Below the pieces are notes generated by a model. The model was not told the origin of the DNA, did not search any database, and was given only the letters and a program-made list of their open reading frames with translations. The position numbers and the translations under genes are program-made. From Aeromicrobium fastidiosum (GTDB lineage: Bacteria; Actinomycetota; Actinomycetes; Propionibacteriales; Nocardioidaceae), in contig NZ_JAGIOG010000001.1 in the NCBI RefSeq assembly GCF_017876595.1, positions 124,001-188,000 on the forward strand: a stretch of 64,000 bases of DNA, given 5' to 3'. How positions within the stretch are numbered: the first letter of the stretch is position 1; each line of letters opens with the position of its first letter. Below are positions 9,092 to 18,182 of this stretch, one piece after another.

Positions 9092-10065
9092 CGGTAGGAC
9101 CTTCCGAGGAGGTGGTTGATCCGGCGTGGGAGGACGAGCAGGAGGGCCAGCGGCAGCAGGAGCCACAGCAGGCCGGCGGCGGCGACGGCGCTGGACCCGT
9201 CGACCTGCCCAGAAGCCACGAGCAACGTCGCCGGCAGCGGCAGGCTGGGACGATCGGGCGCGAGGCCGGCACCGATCGCGAAGTCGTTGCACGCGGCCAC
9301 GAACACCAGGAGCGTCACCGTGACGACGCCGGGGCCGAGCCGCGGCACGGCGAACTGCCGCAGCGTCTGCGACCGGCTGGCCCCGTCGGCGCGCACCGCG
9401 TCGAGCAGGCCCCACGAGACGTCGCGCATGACCGTGACGCTCAGCCACACCGCCAGCGGCAGCGTCACCACGAGCGTGGGGACGACCAGCGCCAAGCGAG
9501 AGCCGTAGGCGCCGAGGTCGATGAGCTGCGCGGCGTACGGGCCCGACAGGGCCAGCACCGGCATCAGCAGGGTCGCGACGACGAAGCCGTAGACGATCCG
9601 GCGGCCGCGCATCGGCAGCTGCACCAGCGCGTAGGCCGCGGGCACCGCCAGCAGCATCGACACGATCGTGGCGAGCAGCGCGACCAGCAGCGAGGTGCCG
9701 GCCGCGGAGCGCAGCGTGTCGGACGAGAGCGCCCCGTCGAAGGCCGCCCACGTGACGTCCTGCGGCATCAACGTCCTCGGCGTCACCCCGGACGGCGTCG
9801 TGGCGACCGTGAACGTCCACAGCATCGGCACGAGGGTGAACACGGCGAACAGCTCGACGCCGAGGATCGCCCAGAACGACACCGCGCGGGTCGTGTCGGC
9901 GAACAGGACGCCCGCCGCGCCCGTCAGCATCAGGACGACCGACACGGCGATCCACGCCCACTGGTCGGGGCGGGCGATCATCAGCACGCCGTAGTTGCCC
10001 GCCGCGAAGCCCAGTGCGAAGGACGTCGCGGAGGCCCAGAGGCGGGACCGCACGGAGGGAGTCAC
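9088..10065 (-). CDS. Carbohydrate-type ABC permease (MalG-like)
   Basis: 325 residues. Two extra hydrophobic segments at the N-terminus (about 10-70) precede a MalG-type core with six segments. The coupling loop is at VRADGASRSQTLRQFAVPRL (EAA motif region). The C-terminus ends in LPRRINHLLGRSYR. It pairs with the next upstream permease to form the channel. It overlaps the ATPase gene and the other permease gene by 4 bp each, indicating one operon with coupled translation. Substrate unknown; a sugar is likely from family. Confidence 0.85.
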   Translation of the reverse strand: MTPSVRSRLWASATSFALGFAAGNYGVLMIARPDQWAWIAVSVVLMLTGAAGVLFADTTRAVSFWAILGVELFAVFTLVPMLWTFTVATTPSGVTPRTLMPQDVTWAAFDGALSSDTLRSAAGTSLLVALLATIVSMLLAVPAAYALVQLPMRGRRIVYGFVVATLLMPVLALSGPYAAQLIDLGAYGSRLALVVPTLVVTLPLAVWLSVTVMRDVSWGLLDAVRADGASRSQTLRQFAVPRLGPGVVTVTLLVFVAACNDFAIGAGLAPDRPSLPLPATLLVASGQVDGSSAVAAAGLLWLLLPLALLLVLPRRINHLLGRSYR

Positions 10066-10883
10066 ACGACCCTCCTGACCCGCAGGACCGGCACGAGGAA
10101 GGCCGCGAGCAGCGCAGCCAGCAGCAGGAGCACGATCGACATCGCAGCACCGAGACCCGTCTCGAACGAGCTGAAGGTCGTGTCCCAGACGACGAACGGC
10201 GCGGTGCGCACGTCAGCCCCGGGCTGGTCGACCACGAGCGGCCCCTCGAGCATCCGGAAGGCGTCGAGCGCGCGGTAGGTGACGGCGACGGCCACGGCAG
10301 GACCCATCGCGGGCAGGATCACGCGAGTCAGCCGCTGCAGGCCCGTGGCACCGTCCGCGACGGCCGATGCCAGCAGGCTCGACTGCACCCGCAGCAGACC
10401 TGCCAGCAGGATCACGGCCGTGATGCCCGTGCCGCGCCACACCTCGCCCAGCGACACCGCAACGAGGGCGCCGAGCGGGCCGGTGTCGTCGAGCCGGAAC
10501 CACGAGGCCGCGAAGCCCGTGGTGACGGCGTCGCGCCACATGACCGCCGAGACGATCGCGAGCATCCCGAACGGCAGCAGCACCAGCACGCGGGTGACAG
10601 GCCAGGCGGCACCCAGGCGGCGCAGCGCGACGGCGAACGCCATGCCCAGCACGAGCTGCAGCGCCACCACCAGCACGACGATCACGAGCGTCGCGGCGAC
10701 GGCCAGCCACCACGTGCGGCTGGAGACGATGTCGACGTAGTTGTCGACGCCGACGAAGCGTCGGTCGTCGGGGCTCGTGAGGTTCGACCGCGAGAGCGAC
10801 GTCCACAGCGCCCGACCGAGGGGCACCGCGGTGACGAGCAGCAGCACAGCCACGGCGGGGGCCGACCAGCGCCAGCCCCTCAT
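10062..10883 (-). CDS. Carbohydrate-type ABC permease (MalF-like)
   Basis: 273 residues with six membrane segments beginning WSAPAVAVLLLVTAVPLG. The EAA-type loop is ASAVADGATGLQRLTRVILP, and the segment WFRLDDTGPLGALVAVSL matches MalF/UgpA-type permeases. The ATG start overlaps the stop of the binding-protein gene (10880-10883), and its stop overlaps the MalG-like start. It forms the heterodimeric channel with the MalG-like protein. Confidence 0.85.
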   Translation of the reverse strand: MRGWRWSAPAVAVLLLVTAVPLGRALWTSLSRSNLTSPDDRRFVGVDNYVDIVSSRTWWLAVAATLVIVVLVVALQLVLGMAFAVALRRLGAAWPVTRVLVLLPFGMLAIVSAVMWRDAVTTGFAASWFRLDDTGPLGALVAVSLGEVWRGTGITAVILLAGLLRVQSSLLASAVADGATGLQRLTRVILPAMGPAVAVAVTYRALDAFRMLEGPLVVDQPGADVRTAPFVVWDTTFSSFETGLGAAMSIVLLLLAALLAAFLVPVLRVRRVV

Positions 10884-12175
10884 CGGATCGTCCCCTCGAC
10901 GGCGGCCTCGACCTCGGCCTGCGAAGTCTGGGGTGTCGCGTCCTGGGTCACCGAGGAGACCGGCGACCAGGTCTCGTCGAGGGCGTCGACGACGTTGCCC
11001 CACCACGGGGTCACTGGCACCGTCACGCCCGTGGTCGCCGCTGCCCGGGCGACATCGGCGCTGCGGAACGCCTGCGCGACGGCCGGGTCGTCCAGCACCG
11101 CCAGACGGCTCGGGGTGTGCTGGGGGCCGGTCGCGAGCGCCTGCAGCGACGTCGCCGAGGTGAGGCAGCCGACCGCCTCGAAGGCCTGGGTGCGGTCCTT
11201 GGCGTGCCGCGGCACCGCGAGCCCGACGCCGGCCATGGGGGCGACACTGGTGTTGCCGACCACGGGGTACGCAGTGGCCCGCATGTCGGCCTGCACGGCC
11301 GCGAGGGCCGGATCGGCGATCGCGGACGTCGAGGCGAGCAGGAAGCCGCCGTTCGCGCCCGCGAACCGCGCCAGCGCGTCCGACGAGGGACCCGGACCGA
11401 CTCCGGCCTCGTCGTAGAACTCCACGACCGAGGCCGCGGAGCGCCCGGCGTCGGAGTCTAGGCCGACCGTGGTCGAGCGGCCCTTGCCGGACACCAGGGC
11501 ACCGCCGCTGCCGGCGACCAGCCCGTTGACCCACTCCGACAGCCCGCTGCCGTCGCGGTCCTCGATCTCGACCGTGACGCCGAGCCTCTGGGCACCCGCC
11601 ACGAGGTCGTCCCAGCTGATCGGTTGCGTCGTGTCGAGCCCGGCGCGCTCGGCCGTGTTGCCGCGGAACCACAGCACCTGCGGGTCGAGGAACCACGGCG
11701 CGGCCACCAGACGTCCGTCGTGGGTGGCCGCCGCCAGCGCGGCCGGGGTGACGCCGTCGCTCAGGGCAGCGACCTGCGCCGTCGGCACCGGGGCGAGGAA
11801 CCCGGCCGAGGCCAGCTCGGCGGTCGAGGACGTGTCGAGGCTCAACAGGTCCATCGACGAGTCCTTCGCGAGCAGGCGACGCACCAGCAGGGCGCGCCGG
11901 GCCCCGACATCGGCGGGCAGCTGCTCGACCTCGATGCGGTAGTCGCTGCCGGCCTGGTCGTTGCACGTCGCGGCGAGCGCAGCGGCATCGAGCCGGTCGG
12001 GACCGACGTACCAGCTGACGACCGGCAGGTAGGGAACGTTGTCGTTCGCGCCTCCGCAGGCAGCGACGGCGCACGTCATCGCGACGGCAGCCACTCCCGC
12101 CGTGCGGTGCCTCCACCGACGAGCGGCTCTCCCGGGTGCCCTCACGGGCGCAACTTTGCCACAGACGCGGGGCAT
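10880..12175 (-). CDS. Extracellular solute-binding lipoprotein of the ABC operon
   Basis: 431 residues. After a basic N-terminus the hydrophobic segment TAGVAAVAMTCAVAAC ends in a lipobox with Cys at about 40. The mature part has the family 1 sugar-binding layout, with VVSWYVGPDRLD, a substrate region APWFLDPQVLWFRGNTAERAG and a WWGNVVDAL tail. It would capture the substrate outside the membrane. The start is uncertain: a GTG at 12145 gives a more normal signal peptide length than the ATG at 12175, and neither has a clear ribosome binding site. First gene of the operon, divergent from the DUF2630 gene. Confidence 0.82.
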   Translation of the reverse strand: MPRVCGKVAPVRAPGRAARRWRHRTAGVAAVAMTCAVAACGGANDNVPYLPVVSWYVGPDRLDAAALAATCNDQAGSDYRIEVEQLPADVGARRALLVRRLLAKDSSMDLLSLDTSSTAELASAGFLAPVPTAQVAALSDGVTPAALAAATHDGRLVAAPWFLDPQVLWFRGNTAERAGLDTTQPISWDDLVAGAQRLGVTVEIEDRDGSGLSEWVNGLVAGSGGALVSGKGRSTTVGLDSDAGRSAASVVEFYDEAGVGPGPSSDALARFAGANGGFLLASTSAIADPALAAVQADMRATAYPVVGNTSVAPMAGVGLAVPRHAKDRTQAFEAVGCLTSATSLQALATGPQHTPSRLAVLDDPAVAQAFRSADVARAAATTGVTVPVTPWWGNVVDALDETWSPVSSVTQDATPQTSQAEVEAAVEGTIR

Positions 12176-12209
12176 GGCCGGCGCGGCGCGACCGACCTAG
12201 ACTTCGACG

Positions 12210-12458
12210 ATGACCACAGATGAAGGCGTCCACCAGCACATCGCCGACCTGGTCGCCGAAGAGAAGTCGCTCCGCGACCAGCTGGCGTCCGGCGAGATCA
12301 CCCCGGGCGAGGAGCACACGCGTCTCAACGCGCTCGAGGTGCAGCTCGACCAGGCCTGGGACCTGCTCCGTCAGCGCAAGGCGCTGCGCGAGACCGGAGG
12401 GTCGCCCGACGACGCCTCCGAGCGCTCGCCCTCGGTCGTCGAGAACTACCTGGAGTAG
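12210..12458 (+). CDS. DUF2630 family small protein
   Basis: 82 residues: an acidic, helical protein with the DUF2630 pattern HIADLVAEEKSLRDQ, an EEHTRLNALEVQLDQAWDLL coiled-coil-like helix and a SVVENYLE terminus. The family is small, actinobacterial and of unknown function. It is transcribed away from the ABC operon and ends at a symmetrical hairpin facing phoH. No signal peptide or membrane segment. Confidence 0.8.
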   Translation: MTTDEGVHQHIADLVAEEKSLRDQLASGEITPGEEHTRLNALEVQLDQAWDLLRQRKALRETGGSPDDASERSPSVVENYLE

Positions 12459-12464
12459 ACGGCG

Positions 12465-12496
12465 GACGCGGACCCGGCAGCTGCCGGACCCGCGTC
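12465..12496. terminator. Bidirectional terminator-like hairpin
   Basis: GACGCGG (12465-12471) pairs with CCGCGTC (12490-12496), and CCGGCAG (12474-12480) pairs with CTGCCGG (12481-12487), with only small bulges. It lies between the convergent DUF2630 (+) and phoH (-) genes, the expected place for shared termination. There is no T-run, as is common in high-GC actinobacteria. Confidence 0.65.
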
Positions 12497-12518
12497 GGCG
12501 GTCGTGCTGTGCCCAACC

Positions 12519-13913
12519 TCAGAGCGAGACGTCCTCGAGCATCTCGGTGACGAGCGCCGCAACGGGCGAGCGCTCGGAGCGCGTCAGCGTGACGTGCGCG
12601 AACAGCGGGTGGCCCTTGAGCTTCTCGACGACCGCGACGACGCCGTCGTGGCGTCCGACCCGCAGGTTGTCGCGCTGCGCCACGTCGTGCGTCAGGACGA
12701 CCTTGGAGTTGGAGCCGATGCGCGACAGCACTGTGAGCAGCACGTTGCGCTCGAGCGACTGCGCCTCGTCGACGATGACGAACGAGTCGTGCAGCGAGCG
12801 TCCGCGGATGTGCGTCAGCGGCAGCACCTCGAGCATCCCGCGGTCGAGGATCTCCTCGATGACGGCCGGGGAGGCGACGGCACCGAGCGTGTCGAACACC
12901 GCCTGCCCCCACGGCCCCATCTTCTCGGACTCGCTGCCGGGCAGGTATCCGAGCTCTTGTCCGCCCACCGCGTACAGCGGGCGGAAGATCACGACCTTCT
13001 TGTGCTGACCGCGCTCCATCGTCGCCTCGAGCCCGGCGCACAGCGCCATCGCCGACTTGCCGGTGCCGGCGCGGCCGCCGAGCGACACGATGCCGATGTC
13101 GGGGTCGAGCAGCAGGTCGAGGGCGATGCGCTGCTCGGCCGAGCGGCCCTTGATGCCGAAGGCGTCACGGTCGCCACGGACGAGCTGCACCTCCTTGTCG
13201 GCCGTCACCCGGCCGAGGCCGCTGCCCTTGTCGGACAGCAGCACGAGGCCCGTGTGGCACGGCAGGTCGCGGGCCTCCGGCAGGTCGAGCGTCCCCTTCT
13301 CGTAGAGGTCGTCGAGGTCGAGGCTGTCGATCTCGAGCTCGCGCATGCCCGTCCAGCCCGACTCGAGCGCCAGCTCGGCGCGGTACTCCTCGGCGACGAG
13401 GCCGACCGCCGAGGCCTTGACGCGCATCGGCAGGTCCTTGGAGACGATCGTGACGTCGAGGCCCTCATCGGCGAGGTTCTTGGCGACCGACAGGATGCGG
13501 GTGTCGTTGTCGCCGAGCCGGAAGCCCGACGGCAGCGAGGACGAGTCGGTGTGGTTGAGCTCGACCCGGATCGAGCCGCCCTCGTCGCCGATCGGCAGGG
13601 GCACGTCGAGGGTGCCGTGGAGGACCCGGAGGTCGTCGAGGAAGCGCAGGGCGCTGCGGGCGAAGTAGCCGAGCTCGGGATCGTGCCGCTTGCCCTCCAG
13701 CTCGGTGATGACGACGACCGGGATGACCACCTCGTGCTCGTGGAAACGGTTGACGGCGTTGGGGTCCGCGAGCAGGACACTCGTGTCCAGGACGTACGTG
13801 CGGCGGGTCGTGCCCTGCTTCGATGACGTGCGCGGTGCAGCCACAGCTGTCTCCTCAACGGGCCCGCGCGCGCCTACGCCGGCCCTACTCGTGGGTAGGT
13901 GATCCAGGCTCAA
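12519..13913 (-). CDS. PIN domain-PhoH fusion protein (PhoH2 type)
   Basis: 464 residues. Residues ~38-175 are a PIN ribonuclease domain ([19 protein letters not shown] with the first acidic residue, [13 protein letters not shown], later DNDTRIL and VSKD acidic residues). Residues ~250-464 are a PhoH ATPase with Walker [10 protein letters not shown] and Walker [13 protein letters not shown], followed by [14 protein letters not shown]. PhoH2 proteins are sequence-biased RNA-unwinding ribonucleases. It is cytoplasmic. It is convergent with DUF2630; upstream lies a structured intergenic region. Confidence 0.9.
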   Translation of the reverse strand: MSLDHLPTSRAGVGARGPVEETAVAAPRTSSKQGTTRRTYVLDTSVLLADPNAVNRFHEHEVVIPVVVITELEGKRHDPELGYFARSALRFLDDLRVLHGTLDVPLPIGDEGGSIRVELNHTDSSSLPSGFRLGDNDTRILSVAKNLADEGLDVTIVSKDLPMRVKASAVGLVAEEYRAELALESGWTGMRELEIDSLDLDDLYEKGTLDLPEARDLPCHTGLVLLSDKGSGLGRVTADKEVQLVRGDRDAFGIKGRSAEQRIALDLLLDPDIGIVSLGGRAGTGKSAMALCAGLEATMERGQHKKVVIFRPLYAVGGQELGYLPGSESEKMGPWGQAVFDTLGAVASPAVIEEILDRGMLEVLPLTHIRGRSLHDSFVIVDEAQSLERNVLLTVLSRIGSNSKVVLTHDVAQRDNLRVGRHDGVVAVVEKLKGHPLFAHVTLTRSERSPVAALVTEMLEDVSL

Positions 13914-14059
13914 GCGCGAGCGTCAACACACCTCGAACGTACGACCGACGAACAGCGATTTCCGGCACGACACGCAGAACGAATATGACGCCCACGTGAA
14001 CATCCGCCCCACCCGCCGCAGGACGTCAGACTCGCCCAAGCCACGTGGCGACCACGAGC

Positions 14060-14149
14060 CGAGCGAGCGCAGCGAGCGAAGGCAGTGACCCGGGCGAAGC
14101 CCGGCAGCCGTGAGGAACGAACGGCTGGAGCGGCGAGGAACGAGCCGCG
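14060..14149. repeat. Run of three hairpins in the intergenic region upstream of phoH
   Basis: After a gagcgagcgcagcgagcg block (14060-14078), three short perfect hairpins follow: CCGGGC-gaa-GCCCGG (14090-14104), CAGCCG-N11-CGGCTG (14105-14127), and GCGGC/GCCGC to about 14147. The run lies just past the 3' end of the prenyltransferase gene (minus strand) and may act as its terminator. The gagcgagcgcagcgagcg motif is of a kind common in actinobacterial intergenic DNA. Confidence 0.45.
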
Positions 14150-14911
14150 TCACGCTCCGAAGCGGCGCTCTCGTGACGCGTACGAGCGCATCGCGCGGAG
14201 GAAGTCGACGTGGCGGAACGACGGCCACAGCGCGTCGCTGAAGTAGAACTCCGAGTGCACGCTCTGCCACAGCAGGAAGCCCGAGAGCCTCTGCTCGCCG
14301 GAGGTGCGGATCACGAGGTCGGGATCGGGCTGTCCGCGCGTGTAGAGGTGCTCGGCGATGTGGTCGACCTCGAGGGTCTCGGCGACCTCCTCGAGCGACC
14401 GCCCCTTGGACGCCTGGTCGAGCAGCAGCGACCGCATCGCGTCGGTCAGCTCCTGGCGTCCCCCGTAGCCGACGCAGATGTTGAGCCGCATCTCCTGGAC
14501 GTCGCCGGTCGACTCCGCCAAGCGCTTCATGCGGGCGGCCGACTCCGGCGGCAGCATGTCGAGGTTGCCGATGACCGCCAGCGGCCAGCGTCGCTCGTCG
14601 GCGATCTGCTGCATCAGCGTCTCGACGGCCGCCAGGATGCTGGCGACCTCCTCGGCCGGACGCTGGAGGTTGTCGGTCGACAGCAGCCACAGCGTCACGA
14701 TCTCGACGCCGAGGTCGTCGCACCACTGGGCGAACTCGATGATCTTGTCGGCGCCGGCCTGGTAGCCGGCCTCGAACTTCGCGCCACCGCGCTTGGCCCA
14801 GCGCCGGTTGCCGTCGACGATCGCACCGACGTGATGCGGGAGACGGGCGGGGTCGAGGCTCTTGGCGAGACGGCGCTCGTACACGCCGTACGCGAGATCG
14901 CTGACACCCAT
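14150..14911 (-). CDS. Short-chain isoprenyl diphosphate synthase (cis-prenyltransferase, UppS family)
   Basis: 253 residues from the ATG at 14911. The cis-prenyltransferase motifs are present: HVGAIVDGNRRWAKRGG (catalytic Asp and Arg), the TLWLLSTDNLQRP segment, and RTSGEQRLSGFLLWQSVHSE near the C-terminus (FPP and Mg binding). It condenses isopentenyl diphosphate onto an allylic primer to make Z-prenyl diphosphates for cell wall lipid carriers. The start giving GVSDLAYGVYERRL was chosen over an upstream ATG (14968) because it matches the usual actinobacterial N-terminus. Z,E-farnesyl versus longer product cannot be told from sequence. Confidence 0.9.
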   Translation of the reverse strand: MGVSDLAYGVYERRLAKSLDPARLPHHVGAIVDGNRRWAKRGGAKFEAGYQAGADKIIEFAQWCDDLGVEIVTLWLLSTDNLQRPAEEVASILAAVETLMQQIADERRWPLAVIGNLDMLPPESAARMKRLAESTGDVQEMRLNICVGYGGRQELTDAMRSLLLDQASKGRSLEEVAETLEVDHIAEHLYTRGQPDPDLVIRTSGEQRLSGFLLWQSVHSEFYFSDALWPSFRHVDFLRAMRSYASRERRFGA

Positions 14912-14988
14912 GACGGAAGAGTAGCCCCGAGGACGGTCGGGGCGGTCGCGCGACCGGGAGGTTGCCACCCGTGCCCTACGCTTCGGGC

Positions 14989-15690
14989 ATGAGCAACCAG
15001 GAGCACGAGGGCGTCGTGCAGGAGGCCACCGAACGCCTCCGCGAGACGGTCGAGGAGATCAAGCCGAAGCTGCGCGGTTGGCTACATGCCGTCACGGTTC
15101 CGTTGGCGTTCTTCGCGTTCATCGTGATGCTCGTGATCTCCGACGACGTGCTGGTGCGCATCGGCGTCGCGATCTTCATGGTCAGCTCGATGATGCTGTT
15201 CACGGTCAGCGCGGTCTACCACCGCGGCACCTGGAACGAACGGGTCAAGGGCTTCTGGAAGCGCTTCGACCACGCCAACATCTTCTTGCTGATCGCGGGC
15301 TCGTACACGCCGTTCTCGCTGCTGCTGCTGACCCCCGCCCACGCGACGATCATGCTGTCGCTCGTGTGGGGCGGCGCGCTGCTGGGCGTCCTGTTCAAGA
15401 TCTTCTGGATCGGCGCACCACGCTGGCTGTACGTGCCGCTGTACCTGCTGCTGGGGTGGGCCGCGGTCATCTACTTCCCGGAGTTCGTCGACAACGCCTC
15501 CACCGCGGTCATCGTGCTGCTCGTGACCGGCGGCGCGCTCTACACGATCGGTGCCCTGGTCTACGGCTTCAAGTGGCCCGACCCGTCACCGACGTACTTC
15601 GGCTTCCACGAGATCTTCCACGCGTTCACCATCGCGGCGTTCATCGTGCACTACATCGGCGTCAGCCTGCTGGCGTACCAGCAGCGCTAG
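14989..15690 (+). CDS. Hemolysin III / PAQR-family membrane protein
   Basis: 233 residues with about seven membrane segments. Family motifs are SAVYHRGTWNERVKGFWKR (Ser and His of the metal site) and DHANIFLLIAGSYTPF early, and FHEIFHAFTIAAFIVHYIGV near the C-terminus. PAQR/YqfA proteins are membrane proteins with a Ser-His-Asp metal site; the hemolysin name is historical. The stop overlaps the convergent DUF255 gene stop by 4 bp. The start at 14989 (MSNQEHEG) is preferred to an upstream ATG at 14962. Confidence 0.9.
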   Translation: MSNQEHEGVVQEATERLRETVEEIKPKLRGWLHAVTVPLAFFAFIVMLVISDDVLVRIGVAIFMVSSMMLFTVSAVYHRGTWNERVKGFWKRFDHANIFLLIAGSYTPFSLLLLTPAHATIMLSLVWGGALLGVLFKIFWIGAPRWLYVPLYLLLGWAAVIYFPEFVDNASTAVIVLLVTGGALYTIGALVYGFKWPDPSPTYFGFHEIFHAFTIAAFIVHYIGVSLLAYQQR

Positions 15691-17672
15691 CCGCGGACGA
15701 CCTCGGTCAGCTCCTCGACCGTCGTCACCGGCCGGCTGCACACGAAGCCCTCGCACACGTAGGCCGCGGCCCGCCCGTCGACGCGGTCGCGCTGCTCGAA
15801 CAGCGGGACGTCGAGGCCGACGTCGCCCGCGACGACCACGGCCCCCGGCGAGGTCAGCGCCAGCGCGGCCCGGTGCAGCTCGGCGCGTTCGGCCGGGCCG
15901 CCGACCACCGCGACCTCGCGGGGGCCGGCGAGCACGGCCTCGGCGGCGGCGAGCGTCCAGCCGGCGAACCGGGGCGCACCCGTGGCGATGACGGCGGCCG
16001 ACCCGATGCCCGACTCGGCGGCGACGCGGTAGCGGTGGTCGCCGGTGACGGCGGCGCAGGCGAGCAGCGCGTGCACCGCGGCGGACGTGCCGGCCGGGTA
16101 GGCGTTGTCGGATGCGTCCTTGGGCCGGACGACGAGCGCCTCCGCGTCGTCGGCGGTGTCGAAGAAGCCGCCCTCGGGATCGGCGAAGTGCTCGACGACC
16201 CGGTCGAGCAGGATGCGCGCGCGATCGAGCCACACCGCGTCGCCCGTGACCCCGAGCACCGCGATGAATGCCTCGGCGACGGATCCGTGATCCTCGAGGA
16301 CGGCGCTGTTGGCCCCTGCGACGCCGTCACGGGACGTGCGGACGAAGCCGGCGGGCGCCATGTGCACGCCGTGCAGCAGCTCGGCGGCCGACACCGCCGC
16401 GGCGACGAAGTCGGGCTCGTCGAGCAGCACGCCCGCCTCGGCCAGCGCCGAGATCGCCAGCCCGTTCCACGACGCCACGACCTTGTCGTCGCGCGCGGGA
16501 CGGGTGCGGGACGCCCGGGCGGCCAGCAGCTGGCCGCGGACCCGCTCCCACCGCTCGGCGTCGTCGGGGTCGTCACGCAGCTGCAGCGTCGAGAAGCCAC
16601 GCTCGAACGTCCCCGGACCCGTCACGCCGAGCAGCTGCGCCGCCCAGGCACCGTCCTCGACGCCGAGGACGCGCATCAGCTGGTTGGGGTTGAAGACGTA
16701 GAACGTGCCCTCGTGCCCGTCGCTGTCGGCGTCGAGCGCCGAGGCGAACGCACCCTCGGGGGTCATGAGCTCGTCGAGCAGGAAGCGGCCCGTCTCGCGC
16801 ACGATGCGCTCGGCCAGCGGGGAGCCGCTCTGCCGCCACCAGTGCAGGTAGACCCGCATCAGCTGGGCGTTGTCGTAGAGCATCTTCTCGAAGTGCGGCA
16901 CGCGCCAGAACCGGTCGACGCTGTACCGCGCGAAACCGCCCGACAGCTGGTCGTACATGCCGCCGCGGGCCATCGCCTCGCACGTGCCCGCCACGAGGTC
17001 GAGCGACTGCTGCGAGCCCGTGCGGGCGTGGTGCCGCAGCAGGAACTCCAGCACCATCGACGGCGGGAACTTGGGGCTGGTGCCGAAGCCGCCCGCGTCG
17101 GCGTCGTAGCCCTTGGCCAGCTCGGCGACCGCGGCATCGAGCTCGGCCGGACCAAGCGCCCCGCCGACGGGATCGATCGACGACTCGAGGTGGCTCATGA
17201 CGTCCTTGCTGACCGTCAGCACCTCGTCGCGCCGGTCCCTCCACGCCTCGGCCAGCGCCTGCAGCACCTGCGTGAACGCCGGCGTGCCCTGCCGCGGCTC
17301 GGGCGGGAAGTACGTGCCGGCGAAGAACGGCTGCCCGTCGGGCGTCAGGACGCACGTCATGGGCCAGCCGCCCTGGCCCGTCATGGCCTGGGTCGCGCGC
17401 ATGTAGACCGCGTCGATGTCAGGACGCTCCTCGCGGTCGACCTTGATGTTGACGAAGTGGTCGTTCATGTAGGCCGCCGTCGCGGGGTCCTCGAACGACT
17501 CGTGCGCCATGACGTGGCACCAGTGGCAGGCAGAGTAACCAACGCTCAACAAGATCGGTTTGCTGAGACGCTGCGCCTCCGCCAGAGCCTCAGCGCTCCA
17601 TTCCCACCAGTCGACGGGATTGTCCTTGTGCTGCTGAAGATACGGCGACGTCGCGTTTCCGAGTCGGTTCAT
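15687..17672 (-). CDS. DUF255 thioredoxin-fold protein (YyaL family), rebuilt with an element-encoded 5' end
   Basis: 661 residues. Residues 1-170 are the DUF255 thioredoxin-like domain ([38 protein letters not shown] with the CxxC pair, GQGGWPMTCVLTPDGQPFF). The rest is a six-hairpin-glycosidase-like (N-acylglucosamine epimerase-type) alpha barrel. The exact role of the family is unknown. Bases 17532-17672, coding for the first 47 residues, belong to the integrated element: GC content and codon use change there, and a strong AAGGAG site precedes the ATG. From the 20-bp att core onward the gene is host sequence. The original host 5' end survives at 41690-41833. The protein is full length, so function is probably kept. 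Confidence 0.92.
   Translation of the reverse strand: MNRLGNATSPYLQQHKDNPVDWWEWSAEALAEAQRLSKPILLSVGYSACHWCHVMAHESFEDPATAAYMNDHFVNIKVDREERPDIDAVYMRATQAMTGQGGWPMTCVLTPDGQPFFAGTYFPPEPRQGTPAFTQVLQALAEAWRDRRDEVLTVSKDVMSHLESSIDPVGGALGPAELDAAVAELAKGYDADAGGFGTSPKFPPSMVLEFLLRHHARTGSQQSLDLVAGTCEAMARGGMYDQLSGGFARYSVDRFWRVPHFEKMLYDNAQLMRVYLHWWRQSGSPLAERIVRETGRFLLDELMTPEGAFASALDADSDGHEGTFYVFNPNQLMRVLGVEDGAWAAQLLGVTGPGTFERGFSTLQLRDDPDDAERWERVRGQLLAARASRTRPARDDKVVASWNGLAISALAEAGVLLDEPDFVAAAVSAAELLHGVHMAPAGFVRTSRDGVAGANSAVLEDHGSVAEAFIAVLGVTGDAVWLDRARILLDRVVEHFADPEGGFFDTADDAEALVVRPKDASDNAYPAGTSAAVHALLACAAVTGDHRYRVAAESGIGSAAVIATGAPRFAGWTLAAAEAVLAGPREVAVVGGPAERAELHRAALALTSPGAVVVAGDVGLDVPLFEQRDRVDGRAAAYVCEGFVCSRPVTTVEELTEVVRG
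17512..17531. repeat. attL core (20-bp direct repeat)
   Basis: acgtggcaccagtggcaggc, identical to 41670-41689. On the minus strand it codes for ACHWCHV, the CxxC active-site motif of the DUF255 protein (residues 48-54). Left of it is host coding sequence; right of it is the element's replacement of the gene's first 47 codons. Confidence 0.88.
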
Positions 17673-17811
17673 GGTTCGTCTCCTTGGTCATCACGGGGCG
17701 CCAGTGACAGCGATTGCTCGGAGCACGTCTCAGCATTTGTAACGAGCATTCGACGCTACGAACGAGTTTCGGAAATCAGTGCGAGAAAGTTCGAGCTCGG
17801 TGTGTGCACCA

Positions 17812-17839
17812 TTGCAGATCTGTTGGCGGCTCGGACCTT
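17812..17839 (+). promoter_or_regulatory. Promoter-like motif upstream of the excisionase/integrase genes
   Basis: TTGCAG (17812-17817), a 16-bp spacer, then GACCTT (17834-17839). It is one of five places in the element with CATTGC followed at the same distance by [C/G]AC-N2-T. The predicted transcript would begin at or next to the ATG at 17847, raising the possibility of a leaderless mRNA. Confidence 0.4.
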
Positions 17840-17870
17840 CCCTCTCATGGTTACTTACCCCCCACAGGCA

Positions 17871-18182
17871 ATGTCCACCGGAGATCAGGTCTTCCTGTCT
17901 CCCCGTCAGGTCTTCAGCCGTTACGGCTGGGGCCGCACCAAAGGCTACGAGATGTTGAAGTCTCCAAGCTTCCCCAACGCGATCGGCGGCAAGTACCGCC
18001 TCGACTCTCTCATCCAGTGGGAGAACTGGCTCCTGGGTGGCGGCGAACTCGCGGCAGACCCGACGCCTCTGAGCGATGGCGCAGATACGTCCGAACACGA
18101 CCGCAACACGTCAGCTACCACCGTCGCCCCGGTTCGTCCTCGTCGCCGCACTCGCGGCAGCGTCCTGAACGGAGCGATCTGA
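17871..18182 (+). CDS. Excisionase-like helix-turn-helix protein
   Basis: 103 residues from ATG 17871, or 111 residues from an in-frame ATG at 17847. Residues 10-50 (LSPRQVFSRYGWGRTKGYEM ... GGKYRLDSLIQWENWL) are an AlpA/MerR-like winged HTH as found in recombination directionality factors. The C-terminal tail is Thr/Pro/Arg rich. Its stop overlaps the integrase start (TGATG at 18180-18184), so the two are co-translated. It probably assists excision and may regulate the integrase. The ATG at 17847 coincides with a predicted transcription start, so that longer form is possible. Confidence 0.75.
   Translation: MSTGDQVFLSPRQVFSRYGWGRTKGYEMLKSPSFPNAIGGKYRLDSLIQWENWLLGGGELAADPTPLSDGADTSEHDRNTSATTVAPVRPRRRTRGSVLNGAI

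Noticed and set aside
17512-17531. tRNA gene as the attachment site
   Set aside because: No cloverleaf or anticodon stem fits at either end. The repeat is protein-coding (ACHWCHV) in a conserved gene.
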